Assembly (NCBI RefSeq): GCF_025766255.1
Contig: NW_026516687.1
Location: 248,001-312,000, forward strand
DNA length: 64,000 nucleotides
Reading direction: 5' to 3'
From: Zychaea mexicana
Lineage: Eukaryota; Mucoromycota; Mucoromycetes; Mucorales; Lichtheimiaceae
Position numbers and translations under genes: made by a program. This document shows, one piece after another, positions 1-12,390 of the stretch (its first letter is position 1; every line of letters starts with the position of its first letter). Below the pieces are notes generated by a model. That model saw nothing but the letters and a program-made list of their open reading frames with translations, had not been told where the DNA came from and did not search any database.

Positions 1-3000
1 GAAAAAGTGATTACGAACGGACTTGGTGTTATCAAGCCAATCGATCTTAAAGTGATATTCACCAAGCGTTACTGAACAGTTCTTTCTTGTCTACGCGTTC
101 TATCCAGCCATTCAGTGCAGAGTACTTTGTGTGATAATGTTGAATAATATATTATTTCCAGCCGTCTATTGATATCTCTTCCAGGGAAACGCGTCAATTA
201 TGCAATCGACTAGTAATCAATTATAGTCTTCCAGCATGATTGAAATCCTGCAAACAATTTTTTCTTTTCTATACAAGTCTTGTGAATCAGTCCCTGCAGT
301 GTAGATTGCTGTCCTGCATGTTGTGTGTCTCATGACCTCAGGTTTCACATACCACATTTCAGTCCGTGAAATCTTGACCTGAGGGATAATTATTGATAGT
401 TGGAACAAAGGAACATTGGTACTGTTTTAACAAAGATTGCTGGAGGAGTAAAGTCTTTGAGTGTGTTGAGAGCTTTTGGTAAAGGGAGTGGTGGTATATT
501 TTGCTTTGTGTCGACAAAAAGTCATTGCGTTGGTACGCCAATTGCATCCCATGCTAGTCCCCCAGCGTACATTGCGATTTTTTCTCTTTTCTTTGAACTG
601 TCCGGCCCCGCGGACTCTCCATTGCATGTTACAGCCGTGGTGTCTGACAAAACCAAAGTCATATTGAAATAAGAGGACAGCTAATCCAACCTTAGAAAAG
701 ATCATTCTTAACCACGGAATGACAACAGCGTACCTGGAACTACCTTGAATCATATTATAACATTATCATATCAAAGTCATTTATCGAACATAAGTAAAGA
801 AAACAGTATAAAACAAATGATGTTTTACACCGTAGCTAACCAGATTAAAAAATATAAACCAACAGAAAGTCTCGCCTCCTTTCGGAAAATTTCCTTTTTA
901 CGTATGTCACGGATAAGCAGCTTATGTGACTAGCACGAGTCGAGGGTCTGTCATTTCTTTGCCTTTGAGAAAATACATACAAAAACCTGGCAGGTCTCAA
1001 TCGACTAGTTATGTTTTGCATTATGAAGAAACGTTTCTTGAAAATCACATCAATGTCAGTTTAAGCGTTCTTTTTATGCGTTTGCCAGCTTGTTTAATTA
1101 CCAAAGACATCTAGTATAAGTGGAAACCTCTACTATGGTCAATCGCCTAAATAACGTAGCCTCTTGGGATACCCAAGGACAGGCTCTTGCACCTATTTAA
1201 GATGACGACTGGCGGCATATAAGCACATACTTCGTCTACGACAGTTTGAGGTGGCAATTGTAATGATATATCTACTCAACGCTTCGTTTTCATACAATGA
1301 CTTTGAGAAAGGAGCACTTGTTGCCTTTGCTTAGAACATGATGGGCATGTTCTTCACAATCTTGAGTAAATATGATCGTAGTTCTATAAGCCTCTCCTTG
1401 CTAAAGCCGCCAGCATACCCCTTGCCACACTCGTCTACTGCAATGCTGAGACCGTTCTTGATAAAAGGAAGGTCTGGCAGTACCGACCGCTGCTGATATT
1501 CAATCAGCTTGTAGGCCGCTATTTTCAAATCTGAGAGACAAGTACCATCCCCAAAAACTCTACTGTTATCTAGTATTTGTAATAATGCTTTACCATAAAA
1601 TACTCAAGGTCATGCTGAATAAGACACGTATGCATTTGGGGAACAGGGGCTTGTCAAACGAAATGGGTTGGTTGCATTGAATGGGTGTGCTGTACAGTAA
1701 GTTTTTGGCCTGTCCCTGTAAGCTCGGTAACTTAGACATTCCAGACAACTATAACGCCCCTTTAGTTCTTTAGTAGCCAGTATATCACATGATTTGAAGT
1801 ATTAACTAATGAGATTTCTCATCATGACAATACGTAGAGACTCAAAGTTGTGCTGCTGTTGCTGTGGTTGCTGTTTGTCAAATAACAATGATCATCATGT
1901 AGTAGTCCATTTCATCATTACGACGGTTATCAGAAAAGGATATTTGAGCGCATGAATTTCTTACCTTTGTACTGTCGGCGGTTCATAGATGCTTCACTTA
2001 CTTTTAAAATCTATGATGATAGAGAACACATTCGCTGCACGACCAGCGTATTTGATCCGATTTTTGCAGCGCGTATAGTAATCCACCTTCGCTAGATTTT
2101 CACCGACACTACTATTAATACCCTTTACTGTTAGAAAATCGTCAATACAGAACCAAAGAAAAGGTATATTTTTGACGAAAATTGTTTTTAAAGATGTATT
2201 ACCGTAACTAATAATGGTATTGTCAAATTTGACTCGTCATTAACAAGTTAACATATGCGTTGTTTGCACATCGTGCGTCTAGGGTCATTAGTATCAGCTT
2301 GATGTATTGTTACACATAATAACCAAATTGTTGAAGGTAAGAAAAGATTTGCGCGTTCAGCAGTATCACTATTGCTTTTGATATGATACTTTTAACACTA
2401 ATACGCACAAATATAACCTAGCAAAATTAAAAAAGCAATGAATAACGAGGACATCAGATAGCTATAAGCAGCGCTTTAATTAGGTATAAACTTTTCTATC
2501 TTCTTTTCGTAAAAGCTATCGTTATCCTCGACTGTAGACGATTATCGTTGTCATTTCTGCTACTTTTATGCTACGCAACTAATCATGGTAATGGCTATAT
2601 TGTTGACGCTACGAGTAGTTGTGTGATAATAAATAAACGTAATTGGCAATACAATATGCATAATACCCGCATAAATGAAACATAATTTGGCAATTTATTT
2701 GAAATATACACGCCCCCCTCCTTCCTTTGTTCTTTGTCGAAGCTACTCAAAGGGCACCAATGCTATTGCTATTAGAAAAGTTTTGCAGGAAAACAGTAAA
2801 AATTTGCTCGAGTTTTCGCTGTCGCCCCAACAATGAAGAGTCAACAAGCCTCCCTAAATCAAAATGGATTCAGTAAAAATTCGTTGGGTTGATTACAGTA
2901 GCCCTCAACGTGGTGATGAGCATGAGCTGTGCTGTCGTTATAACGATGAGGATGATGATGATTTCTGTAAGACTTATACATCTGGGCCGAACTATAATAT

Positions 3001-3200
3001 CGGTACGCACATATAAAGATTGCTCCTTTTTTTTTGCGATTGTGCTTATTGTCCGTCACACACGCAACAGGAGCGTGGGTATGTTACGTGAGGATTAGAA
3101 CTATAATAGACTACAGTAATAAACAGAGACATTGCTCAGGGACATGAGATGATCATCAGACAGCTATGTATACACTATATCACTGTTTCTCCTATACTTG

Positions 3201-3234
<34 letters not shown>

Positions 3235-4899
3235 CAAATGCATCTGAATTGAACTTCCGTTATCATTATGCTTCTTGTGTAATAAGACGATCCATTATTG
3301 TCGACATCTTACGTTATGCGTAGTATAGAAAAACAGACCGCATATATCACATTGCTTTCTTGTTATTGCTGTAAGGAAGGATCGACCTTGTCAAAAAATG
3401 CTGTTGTTGTCACTAGTTAATTCTCCATCCAGAGAAGTGGGAAAAGCTATTGGTAGGCTATATCTGGCTGTTGTTTTAGTGCCTATATACCGTTCCTTGA
3501 TTGTATAATACTATAAATGACGATGACGGCAATTTATCATTTACAATTACGATGGTTATCAAAAGAAGGGAGGGACGAAACAATTTACCTTTTGACACCG
3601 CGTGGTTTAACTCTAACAAGTTGTATGTGTCAACAAAACAGTGGGGCTGCGGGTGATGATGCTGGTAAAAAAGAAGGGCTGTTCCCAACAAACAAACAAA
3701 ACATATGCCGTCTCTCTCCACCTGTTCGGAAATGGATCAAGGTTGCATAGCCGATTATCTTTGTCAAAAAAAAAAAGCTTGTGTCACTGCAGCACCAAAC
3801 TGGTATTTCTTTTTCGTGTCTTTTGTCGCAAAAGAGAATGGCCACGGTACGTTTGTCATACCATGGCGCTATTGGGAATGCGCCTCGGTGCTACGATACA
3901 TCCACGGAAGCGATGCCGCTGTGCCATGTCTCTCCCGTCTCCTCGATATTAACTAAAGACCGCATGAACAACGCAATCCAAGGAGAGGGGCTGAAAGAAG
4001 AGCTGCTTGACATGCAGCAAAACAAATCATCGCATTATTCCGCACCACCATTAGGCTGCGTCCGCGGTAAGAAGACATAAGCAACGCTCAGCTTCACGAT
4101 GACGCTATGTCGAGAGCAGAAGAAAGAGCGACCACTGGGTATGGAGTAGTAGGACAACACAGCGATACAATAAGTCAATAACGATCAGTTGATAAAGGCC
4201 GCCAAGTCTGAGCACGAAACCCAAAAGAAGGTGTTGTATTAAACAGCATCACTGAGGGACATGATCAGCAAAGGAACTCTTTCCGATTGCTGATCCATTT
4301 GGCTGCATACGAACGTTTCACTGCATGCAGCGGGCCATCAGTGTTCTGCACTGTCCCGCCTCCATCTCCTTTGCCGCGTTTTGTTTATATTTGCTCAACT
4401 AAAGTGGCAAGAGGAGAAAGGGAGGAGTGTCCACATGGAATGACGAAGCTTATGTTGAGGATGCATCCATCAGCAGCAGAAATCAACTGAAGCCTAAAGA
4501 GGTAACAAGCCATTAAAGTCACCTCTTGTCGAATGATTTAGCAATAAGTGCATGTGTTAATAACAGTCGGATGTGGAAGCGAACAGCAAGTGTAGTCTGC
4601 TGTATGTGTGAGCTAGTGCTGTGCGTGTGCTGTGTGTGTGTGTGCGTATGCGTGTGCAATCAACAAGGTGGGCGGATTTGGTTATTAAAATAGATTTGAC
4701 CATTTTTATATCGTTGTTTTTTCAGATGATACGATGGGCTTTCTTTTTCTCTTCTTTCTTGTTCTTCCCTCTTCTTTTCTTTGTCACTCTTTGCTCGTCC
4801 ACACCTCCCCCCGCTCTCTACACCTTTACTTTTTTTCTCCACGCGCGAGGAAGGGGTCTACCACACATACTTCTATCAGGCACCACTACCACTACCACC
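1..4899. other. Intergenic region, no supportable gene
   Basis: AT-rich spacer upstream of the LRR gene. All frames are broken into short segments. The only slightly protein-like stretches are about 400-670 and the minus-strand frame 1331-1528 (65 residues, recognisable to no family I know). I could not build a spliced model from either. A trinucleotide microsatellite lies at 3201-3234. The last few hundred bases before the LRR start are pyrimidine-rich, as in many fungal promoters and 5' leaders. Confidence 0.5.
3201..3234. repeat. CTA/TAC trinucleotide microsatellite
   Basis: About eleven uninterrupted CTA units are visible directly in the sequence. They lie in non-coding DNA and are probably polymorphic. 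No function is implied. Confidence 0.95.
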
Positions 4900-7158
4900 A
4901 TGGGTCAAGCAGCTAGTAAAAACCAAGGGGCACTCACCTTTGGCCACGTTTCTGTCTCCTCCTCCACTTCCTCCTCTCCCGCTGCCACTGACAGCAGCAG
5001 CAACGACACTACCGAAAGCAGCAACACCGATAGGTGTAAAAGCAGCAGTAACCGCAAGCGCAATGACCTCGTGCTTACACATCCCCATCTTTACGCATTA
5101 GCTGAATCGCCAATGATCCCCTCACCACCACCGACTCCGTCAACAACACCAAAGTGCGCCACTGCTGTGCTGCTTGGTCGAGTTGACTCGGGTTATGACG
5201 AACAAGCCATACACAACAGTAATAATAGCAGCAACCATACTCAGCACATACAACAACAACAACAACAACAACGATTACTGCCAAAAGAGCTCGCTTACAT
5301 TGACGCAAAGTACTACAGCAGCTCCTCTTCTACGAGCGCCCGAACGTATAAAATGAATGAAGACGACGGACATAGTGACGATCAAACACATGCGGGGACA
5401 ACGGAAACGACAACGACGACGACTTTAAATGTGCGATTTACATTTCTGGATGCGTGCAGTAGCGGCACTGTGGACAAATCAATGCAAGAAATCAATCTCT
5501 CGGCCCGACGGCTCGTCAATCTCAGCTGCAACATTGCCCGTCTGACCATGGTACGGAAATTGGACTTGTAAGTTAATATTTGATTCTTATCGCTACCGAA
5601 AGAGGCGGGAAATGTGCATGTGTGTGCGTATATGAAAGGGGAGAATGGGCGAAAGAGGGAAAAAGTGCGTGCGCGCGCGTATGTATATCGACATAAATTA
5701 AAATGAGAATGTGTGTGGGTGTGGGTGGGTGGGTGGATGTGTATTCTATCTTACTGCACGTTGGATGGATCTGGATGTAGGGGGGGGATTGTGCAAAACG
5801 AAATGAAAGGAGGAACGATTGAGGCCGCATGCATAAGTGGCAAAACATGACCGGGTGAAGAGGGGTCTGTTGCTGTTGGCAAGAAAAGAGAGAAAGCAAT
5901 GCTGACGTATTTTTGTTTATCCAGATCACATAACCAGCTTACGTATTTACCAGAAGCTATCGGCTGTCTGGAGAACCTGGAGCACCTTCGTCTATCACAT
6001 AACCAGCTCACAGAGATACCCGACACAATAAGCTGTCTATCAAAGCTCACCGAATTCGACGTCTCGTACAATCACATCACCGATCTCACCCCATGCTTCC
6101 GCGTCGTGTCAAAAAAGCTACATACCCTTCATGCCGCCAACAACACTATATCACATCTGTCCTATCACATTGCCAATATGACACATCTCGCTACACTTGA
6201 CCTCTCCGGTAACCCCATCCAAGTACTGCCCGCCGAGCTAGCACAGTTACCATACCTTCGACGTCTACAACTGGATGGATGTCCATTAAAAACAGAAGAC
6301 ACGCATGCATATTCATTACGGCAAAGAGGTCCTCCGAGTCTATTGGAAACATGTGCACGGATTGTTGTACGGCAACATCAGGAACAGCAGTTTTTGCCAT
6401 ACGCAACAACAACAACAACATCATCATCATCACCATCACCTCTATCACGGAAAGAAAAACATCAAAAACAGGGACGACAGCAACTTTATGCAACGAATGA
6501 CCTACCTACACACCTTGTCACATACCTCCATTCTGCTAAAGCATGCTCATCTTGTCACGGCCCTTATTTCGACAGCTATGTCACGCGCGGTCAGTGGGTA
6601 GAGAAAGCGGATGTGATGGTACCGTTGGAACATCGATTGTGTACGGCGCATTGGGTGGATGAGGATGACCGCATCTTGAACATGTTTGCCCAACAACCAT
6701 TACCAAAACCAACAGCTATGATCATGTGGCCTCCTGCCGGTACTGCAGGCAATACCACGACCACAAATTCTGCTGCTACTGCTGCTGGTGCTCATGGCAA
6801 CAATAATACTGCATCATCATCGTCGTCGTCACGGTACCGACGAGGCACCCATGGTAACAACCATCGATGGATCCACAGCGCAAGTCAACAACTGTTGCTG
6901 GACGATGCAACAGAAAACACCATAATGGATTCAGGGTCTTCGTCATCGTCTTCATCTACATTGCAACAACAACAACAACATCAACAACATCAAGAATCAG
7001 ATAGTGCATCCAAACTGCTATCACGATGGCGGACGCAAAACAAAAAAGTGAACAACCAACGCTCAGGCTTTTTGGTGCTGACAAAGCTGAAACGGCCTGG
7101 ACAGCATCATAAAAAGAGGATAACACGTCAAGAAATGGGTGAAGAGGATGAAGTGTAG
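4900..7158 (+). CDS. Leucine-rich repeat protein with N-myristoylation signal
   Basis: Two exons, 4900-5567 and 5925-7158, give 633 residues. The intron starts GTAAGT and ends CCAG, and its removal joins KLDL to SHNQLTYLP, restoring a leucine-rich repeat. The chosen ATG gives MGQAASK, a good N-myristoylation consensus (Gly2, Ser6), so the protein may be membrane-tethered. Residues 20-190 are low-complexity Ser/Thr/Asn/Gln. About six SHOC2-like LRRs follow at roughly 190-350 (motif LxxLxLSxNxLxxLP). After them comes a segment with CSSCHGPYFDSY and a later LCTAHW, a possible metal site. The C-terminus is rich in Ser, Gln and basic residues. Such LRR proteins are usually scaffolds in Ras/MAPK or polarity signalling; the exact partner is unknown. 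An ATG in frame at 4621 exists, but the myristoylation motif and the pyrimidine-rich leader favour 4900. Confidence 0.82.
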
Positions 7159-7492
7159 TAAATAGCAGTAGTAGCTTCATTTGTGTATTATACAATGATA
7201 AAAAAAAAGGAGGGGCTCGTTGAATACAATACCATCAACCCCCACTCTCTATCTCTCTGATGATGATCGCAGTCTAGCAAACGTCAGTTTCAGAGCTAAA
7301 AGGAGTGGCTGAGAGGGGAAGGGAAAAAATATAGCACAGCGCGCTCCGTCGGCATCTTCGGCAAGTTTTTTTGATGGTGACACAAGATTGCTGTGTTAAA
7401 ACTGTACGTGCATGTCCACGCAACACGCCCTTTTTTTTTCCCTCTTTTTCCATTCCGCCAAAACAAAAAAAAACTATCGAATCCACCAAAAG

Positions 7493-8594
7493 ATGAGTTC
7501 ATTTTTAGATCGACTTCGTCGTCGTCCATCCCAAGAATATCAGCCTGTGGGCCATCGAGAAGAACACTTTGAATCTGCAGAAGTAGTCCGTGACGCTATC
7601 ATTGGCTTGTCGGGTATGGTTTTAATTTACTGCGATATAATTCTTTTATCACTATCCTTGGGCTTATGCAAAAAGCTCTTTTACAGACGGTCTCACTGTA
7701 CCCTTCGCACTCGCCGCCGGTTTATCCTCGCTTGGTGTTAGCAAAATCGTGGTTTACGGTGGTGCAGCTGGTAAGTAAGCTTCTTGCCAAACAACAGCAC
7801 TCGCTTCATAGTTAAACTCATTGTCTTTTTGTGTGTTTTTAGAGCTTGTCAGGTAAAAAGAAACAGCGAGTTGACATCTTTGTAATTTATAGCTCATTGT
7901 TGTTGTTTGTTTATTAACCCAATCTTCTTTTGTTTGGAACACAAAAAAAAAGTGGTGCAATTTCAATGGGTTTGGGAGGCTACTTGGCAGCACGGTCCGA
8001 AATGGACCATTACAAGACAGAACGTATGCGCGAAGAACGCGAAGTGGAAGAGTGCCCGCAGGACGAGGAGGATGAAATTGTCGAGATTTTAGAACCCTAT
8101 GGCTTGGATCGTGAAGCACTTCAGCCCTTAATCGACCAGCTCAAGAGTGACCCCGAAAAGTTTGTCGACTTTATGATGAAATTCGAACTTAACCTTGAAA
8201 TGCCCGATCCACGACGAAGCTGGGTGAGTTTGATTCACTATCGATTTTCTCATAATGGGCAGCTGCATATTAGCTTTTTGATTCATTTTTCTCACGAACG
8301 TATTAATGACACATGAAATGCTAGATCTCGGCATTGACAATCGGCTCCTCGTACTTTATTGGCGGCTTGATCCCATTACTACCATATGTGTTCATGGAGG
8401 ACGCCACATTGGCTCTGTACATCTCGATCGCCGTCACCTCGCTCACGCTGTTGATCTTTGGCTACGCCAAGAGTCGACTTATCAACCCCAAGGGTGCATT
8501 CAAGGGCGCCATCCAGACCTTGCTCATTGGTGCTTTGGCAGCAGGTGCAAGTTACGGTATCGTCTACTTGCTCCCTTCTGAAAATGATTTTTAA
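7493..8594 (+). CDS. CCC1: CCC1/VIT1-family vacuolar iron transporter
   Basis: Five exons: 7493-7613, 7687-7770, 7843-7852, 7953-8223 and 8325-8594, total 756 nt, 251 residues. The joined protein carries the family hallmarks: RDAIIGLSDGLTVPFALAAG in the first membrane helix, SLGVSKIVVYGGAAELVSG, then GAISMGLGGYLAARSE, followed by an acidic cytosolic metal-binding region (ECPQDEEDEIVEILE) and three C-terminal helices. CCC1/VIT proteins move Fe2+ or Mn2+ from cytosol into the vacuole in exchange for protons, protecting against iron overload. The length matches small fungal members, and the conserved Asp in SDGLTVP is split across intron 1. The third exon is only 10 nt and its downstream acceptor follows a run of adenines rather than pyrimidines. 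Without that exon the frame and the conserved ELVSG motif are lost, so I consider it real. Confidence 0.9.
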
Positions 8595-8668
8595 ACGAAT
8601 ATCCCGCCAACCACCATGCTTTCATCCACATAACAGCCATAATCTCTTTCTCTCAGCACATTATTCCA

Positions 8669-8690
8669 TTCATTCATTCATTCATTCACA
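8669..8690. repeat. CATT tetranucleotide repeat in 3' flank of CCC1
   Basis: About five copies of a CATT unit lie in the 3' flank of the iron transporter gene. It is a simple repeat with no evident role. Confidence 0.8.
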
Positions 8691-8791
8691 TGCATTGTAT
8701 CACCCAACTCTTCTCACACTCCCGCATATACATCAAAAATACCAAAAATACATCACCTTATGATATAGACATGCATGCAATTTTTTAATCT

Positions 8792-9778
8792 TTACATTGT
8801 TAGACTATCCAGCATACTTTCCACGCGTGCTCGGTCAATCTCACTATCCAAATACTGTTGACCCCCATCTTCCAAAAAGTTCTTCTGAACGTATTCTTCG
8901 TATGAGCTGTACTGGGTTGTATCTATACATTTAAATAATCAGTATTGCTGCACTACTAGTGTTCGCGCCTTTGACTACGTACCATGCGCTGCTTGTGCCT
9001 GATCCAAGATATAACTGATGGATTCCCATACTTCTGGTTTGCGTAATCGAATCAATCCGTACAGTTTTAACAGCGTATCGTTCCATGGGACGCCTGCCAC
9101 GGTATCCGTATCCACAATGTCCTTAAACTCCATAAATAGCGCATCGTCATCGAGGATCCGTCGGATACGAAGCAAATGATCTGGAGAGCCTAGTTTGCAA
9201 CTATCAATCAGCACAATTTCCCCCATCTCGCCCGGAGCTCACTCGCCTTTTGAAAAGTTTATATTACCTTGTTCAGCAGAGGAGTGTCGTTGATCGTTAA
9301 GCACAGATTCCACGCCAGCACGCGTTGTAGAGTCAAGGGTTGCCAAGAAACCAGCAATAGATTCCATGACTTGCGCATGCTGGGCATCCGGATAGTCCAA
9401 AAGTAAGCTTCGTATGAATGCTTCCAACTGGTTGTCATTGTTCAACACAGAATCCACATGACGAATAAAGAAGAAACTTTCTGTTACGCGTGACAGAAGC
9501 GAGTCGTAGTGTGGATCCTTATGTGCTGCTTGCATAATGTGTTGCAGCTCAGGCCAAAAAGTGGCTCGTTCAGTGGTGGTTGCTGTTGCTGACATTGACA
9601 TGACACCTTGCAGTAGTGTCACAACACCATTGAACAATTCGGGTGTGTATCGTGGGGCCAGTAAAACACTTTCGAACTCTTGTTGGTACTCATCAGCACT
9701 TGAAAACGTCGATCGAATTGCACATAGAAAATTATATAAATGAAGTGCTGAATGAGGATGGGCTGTTGTTTGTGCCAT
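8792..9778 (-). CDS. Conserved-looking protein of unknown function
   Basis: Model of three exons on the minus strand: 9778-9268, 9237-8983 and 8922-8792, total 897 nt, 298 residues. The second intron has a clean GTACGT donor and TATAG acceptor and joins QAAHD to TTQYSSYEEY. The first intron as modelled is only 30 nt (GTAATA to GTGAG); it is needed because an in-frame stop otherwise ends the first exon, and the joined frame is open. The protein is soluble and mostly helical, with no signal peptide or membrane segment. An N-terminal start upstream (9853) is possible, but MAQTTAHPHSAL is preferred. The gene is tail-to-tail with CCC1, about 200 bp apart. I do not recognise a family. The 30-nt intron is the weak point of the model. 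Confidence 0.6.
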
Positions 9779-10809
9779 GTTGACGTTTCTTGGAAAAGAA
9801 AAAGACGAAGAAAGAACAAAGAACTTTTGTCTGCATAAATTTGGGGGAATCAACCCGACCCTGCCAATTATGTGCTCTCCACAGGGAAGCCCATCGTATT
9901 ACTGATTCATTCTTTCACCGCGTCCAATTTCACCGACCAGAATATATTTCAAGCTCTTCACTTACATTCATCAGCTTCAAACAATGTGTCTCTACAGAAC
10001 GTGAAGTTTATGTGGTGTACGGTGAGAAGCAAAAGGTTCTTTAATAAACAACACTTGACATTCATTAGGACCTTGTCATGATGTCATCAGAAATATAAAT
10101 AATTTTTATTATCTGTGACATGCTACAGCTTTCTTCAAGTATATTATACAGTAAGAAGACTGATTCAGTAAGAGCGTGTATCTTGTTATGATTAACTCTA
10201 TCCAGATTCGATGTAACCAAGCTTGACAAGTTTGGCACACATCATATGAGAAAAACCCATTGAAAGAGCATCAAAGCAGTGGTTGATAAATATCAATAGT
10301 TATACCTTTGTCTGAAGGTGGAATTGTCAATTATGCATGCTGCGACTTGATTAATGCTGCTTACTGCTGCAGAAGGTATGGGGGATCTCTTAAAAATGTA
10401 TAAGGTAGTAGACGCGAGTCATGTGTCAATATAATAGAAGAGGTTGTTGTACGAAATGGATGTCAAAGAGCTATTATCATGAAGCAAACCTAGCAGTTGA
10501 AGATGTGCGCCAAAGACTTATGATAGTGATGGGAAGTATGATGCTTGACTTACTACCCTGTTGCAACCTATCACCAGTATACTAAGGTAAGCACCAGACT
10601 CCGTATTGCTCTACTTTTGCTGATCGGATCCTAAGAGGGTGAATAACCTTTTTGAAGGCATTTCTATTTATTACACTACATATCGGAGTGAGTCAGTAAT
10701 TGCAGTAAAAATTATATATGTTACAAGAAAGGAAGAGATATAGCAATACATACAAATCCTTGCGGCATGGACGTGAGGGGTTAAGCATATTTCATTATCT
10801 TTCTAATGA
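9779..10809. other. Intergenic region, nothing recognised
   Basis: Upstream flank of the unknown-function gene, running into the decayed LINE copy. Frames are short and none matches a family I know. Confidence 0.5.
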
Positions 10810-12390
10810 CAAATAAAAGACTAATGGGGGTGGTAGTTGATGGGCAAAGTTTCGTCACCCTTTTTGTATATCGGAATGACTCGTGCAACTCGCCATGCTA
10901 AAGGAGTAAAGAGTAAAGGACCATCTCCAACACAGTTGAAATAGAGGGGTTAAGGGTGGCAAGAGTTCATCCTGAATGACAGCAAACCTCTCTGCGTGCA
11001 AATAGTTTACGCCAGGTGCTTTGTGACAGGCAACGTTTCAAGTGTCAAGTGATGATTGAACCTAAAGGAGAGTGAACGGTCCTCTATTTTATGTGGACTT
11101 GTTTCCTGAATGGGAGGATTGGCACCAGCATATACTATTTCCAAGTGCTGTTTCATCCTTTTGGCAGAAACCTTCTGTGGGCCCTCAGTAACTGTAAAGG
11201 TTGGCTGGATTCTACGATTTTGGCAGATGTGGTGGATAGATGCAGCAGTTGTCATTGAAAAATCATTGACTGAGAGTTTGTGACAGAAGAAATCACGTCA
11301 AGTTTATCATCGCCAGTTTTTGCAGTAGTACCTTGACGCTCTTTACTGCGTCTTAGTGGCATTGCATTCAAACTGCTTTGTGTATACCTGTAGTAGCTGC
11401 TCGGTCACATTGGTAGTAGCAGTACTCTTGATGATGGTTGAAGGCCTAGGGGAAGGGGAGCAATCCTTAACCATAGATTAAACCTTTGTATCATTGACCT
11501 TGTAAAGGTTATAGTTTAAAAATAATGTTAAAAATGGTATTTCTTTTAAATGATGTATCTTTTATAAATATAATTATAATTAATTTAAAAAAAGGTTTAA
11601 CTTTTTGAATTTATTTTAAAATTTTAATGATTAAAAAAGATGAAATATATAAATGTTTAATCCTTCAATTGATAATTATCTTAAAGATTTAAGTTTTAAA
11701 AGATAAATAGATAGAACCTTTATGAATTAAAAGCTCCCCCTGGAGTGGTAACGAAGATTCTAACTTACAGGAGTAATAAGTTGCTCCTCCCTCCAGTACA
11801 CAAGGTGTTTTACACCTTATGCAGCGACTCTTTGTGGTTCTTTCTCCAGAGAAAGGTTCTCGAAACTCCATAGAAAATCTTTGATTTTCGGCTTAGCAGT
11901 TTTGAAATGTTTATCCTACTATATATATAACTTTTAAATGTAAAACTTTACTTAAACTATAATTGAGGATTATCCTTCCTATTGTAATTTGTCTGTCTGA
12001 GACCAATTAGCTTCTTTTGGCAGATGGGACTTTCCTACCGATTGTTTAATCTAATGCTATAGAGATGTCAGTGGTGAGGGAGTCTGTGAGTTGTTCGATG
12101 TCTTGTTTGGTGTCAAGAGTTATTGCATCCAGTAAGTTATGTGAAATTGGTGTAATTGTTTATTAGGGTATGGTAGAATAGAGGTTGCTAATAATAAAAA
12201 TGAATCTCACTAGATAGAGAAGAGTGCAATTATATAGTGTTATTTAATACTTGGCTGCTGGGGCGAACTGTTGTTACTGTTCGATGGCAGGGTGTTATTT
12301 TTAATGACTTTTTCTGGGATTTTTTGTAGTTTTTCTAAGAGTTTAGGAATAAAAAAATAAAAAAAAAATAAAGGTGCAAATATGTATATC
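10810..12390 (-). pseudogene. Decayed, internally deleted LINE copy
   Basis: On the minus strand this region resembles parts of the full LINE at 13503-19372. Bases 10818-11450 match the segment around 15825-16440 (start of the RT domain), for example a frame at 11255-11007 with QNRRIQPTFT against QNRKVQPTFT in ORF2. Bases about 11990-12165 match about 16460-16600. Bases 12245-12360 match the 5' untranslated end around 19190-19310. Frameshifts and stops are frequent and the ORF1 and endonuclease parts are missing. The copy is split by a separate TIR element at 11451-11979. It is therefore an old, dead relative of the neighbouring intact LINE. Confidence 0.85.
11451..11979. mobile_element. MITE-like element inserted in the LINE relic
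   Basis: An AT-rich insert of about 530 bp interrupts the LINE-related sequence. Its ends form an imperfect inverted repeat: the left end reads AATCCTTAACCATAG and the reverse complement of the right end reads AATCCTCAATTATAG, both preceded by GGAAGG. LINE homology stops before it and resumes after it. A central minus-strand frame (11871-11689) contains CIRCKTPC and a later YYSC, but it is too short to call a transposase. A target duplication is not clear (perhaps CCT). Superfamily is unknown. Confidence 0.55.

Noticed and set aside
400..672. 90-residue plus frame and overlapping 108-residue minus frame
   Set aside because: Both strands are open at once because the local composition is GC-richer; neither resembles a known protein.
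1331..1528. Minus-strand 65-residue frame that looks protein-like
   Set aside because: No flanking exon, no recognised family and weak splice sites; could be a chance frame.
4660..5308. Minus-strand frames overlapping the first LRR exon
   Set aside because: Shadows of low-complexity Ser/Gln codons on the plus strand.
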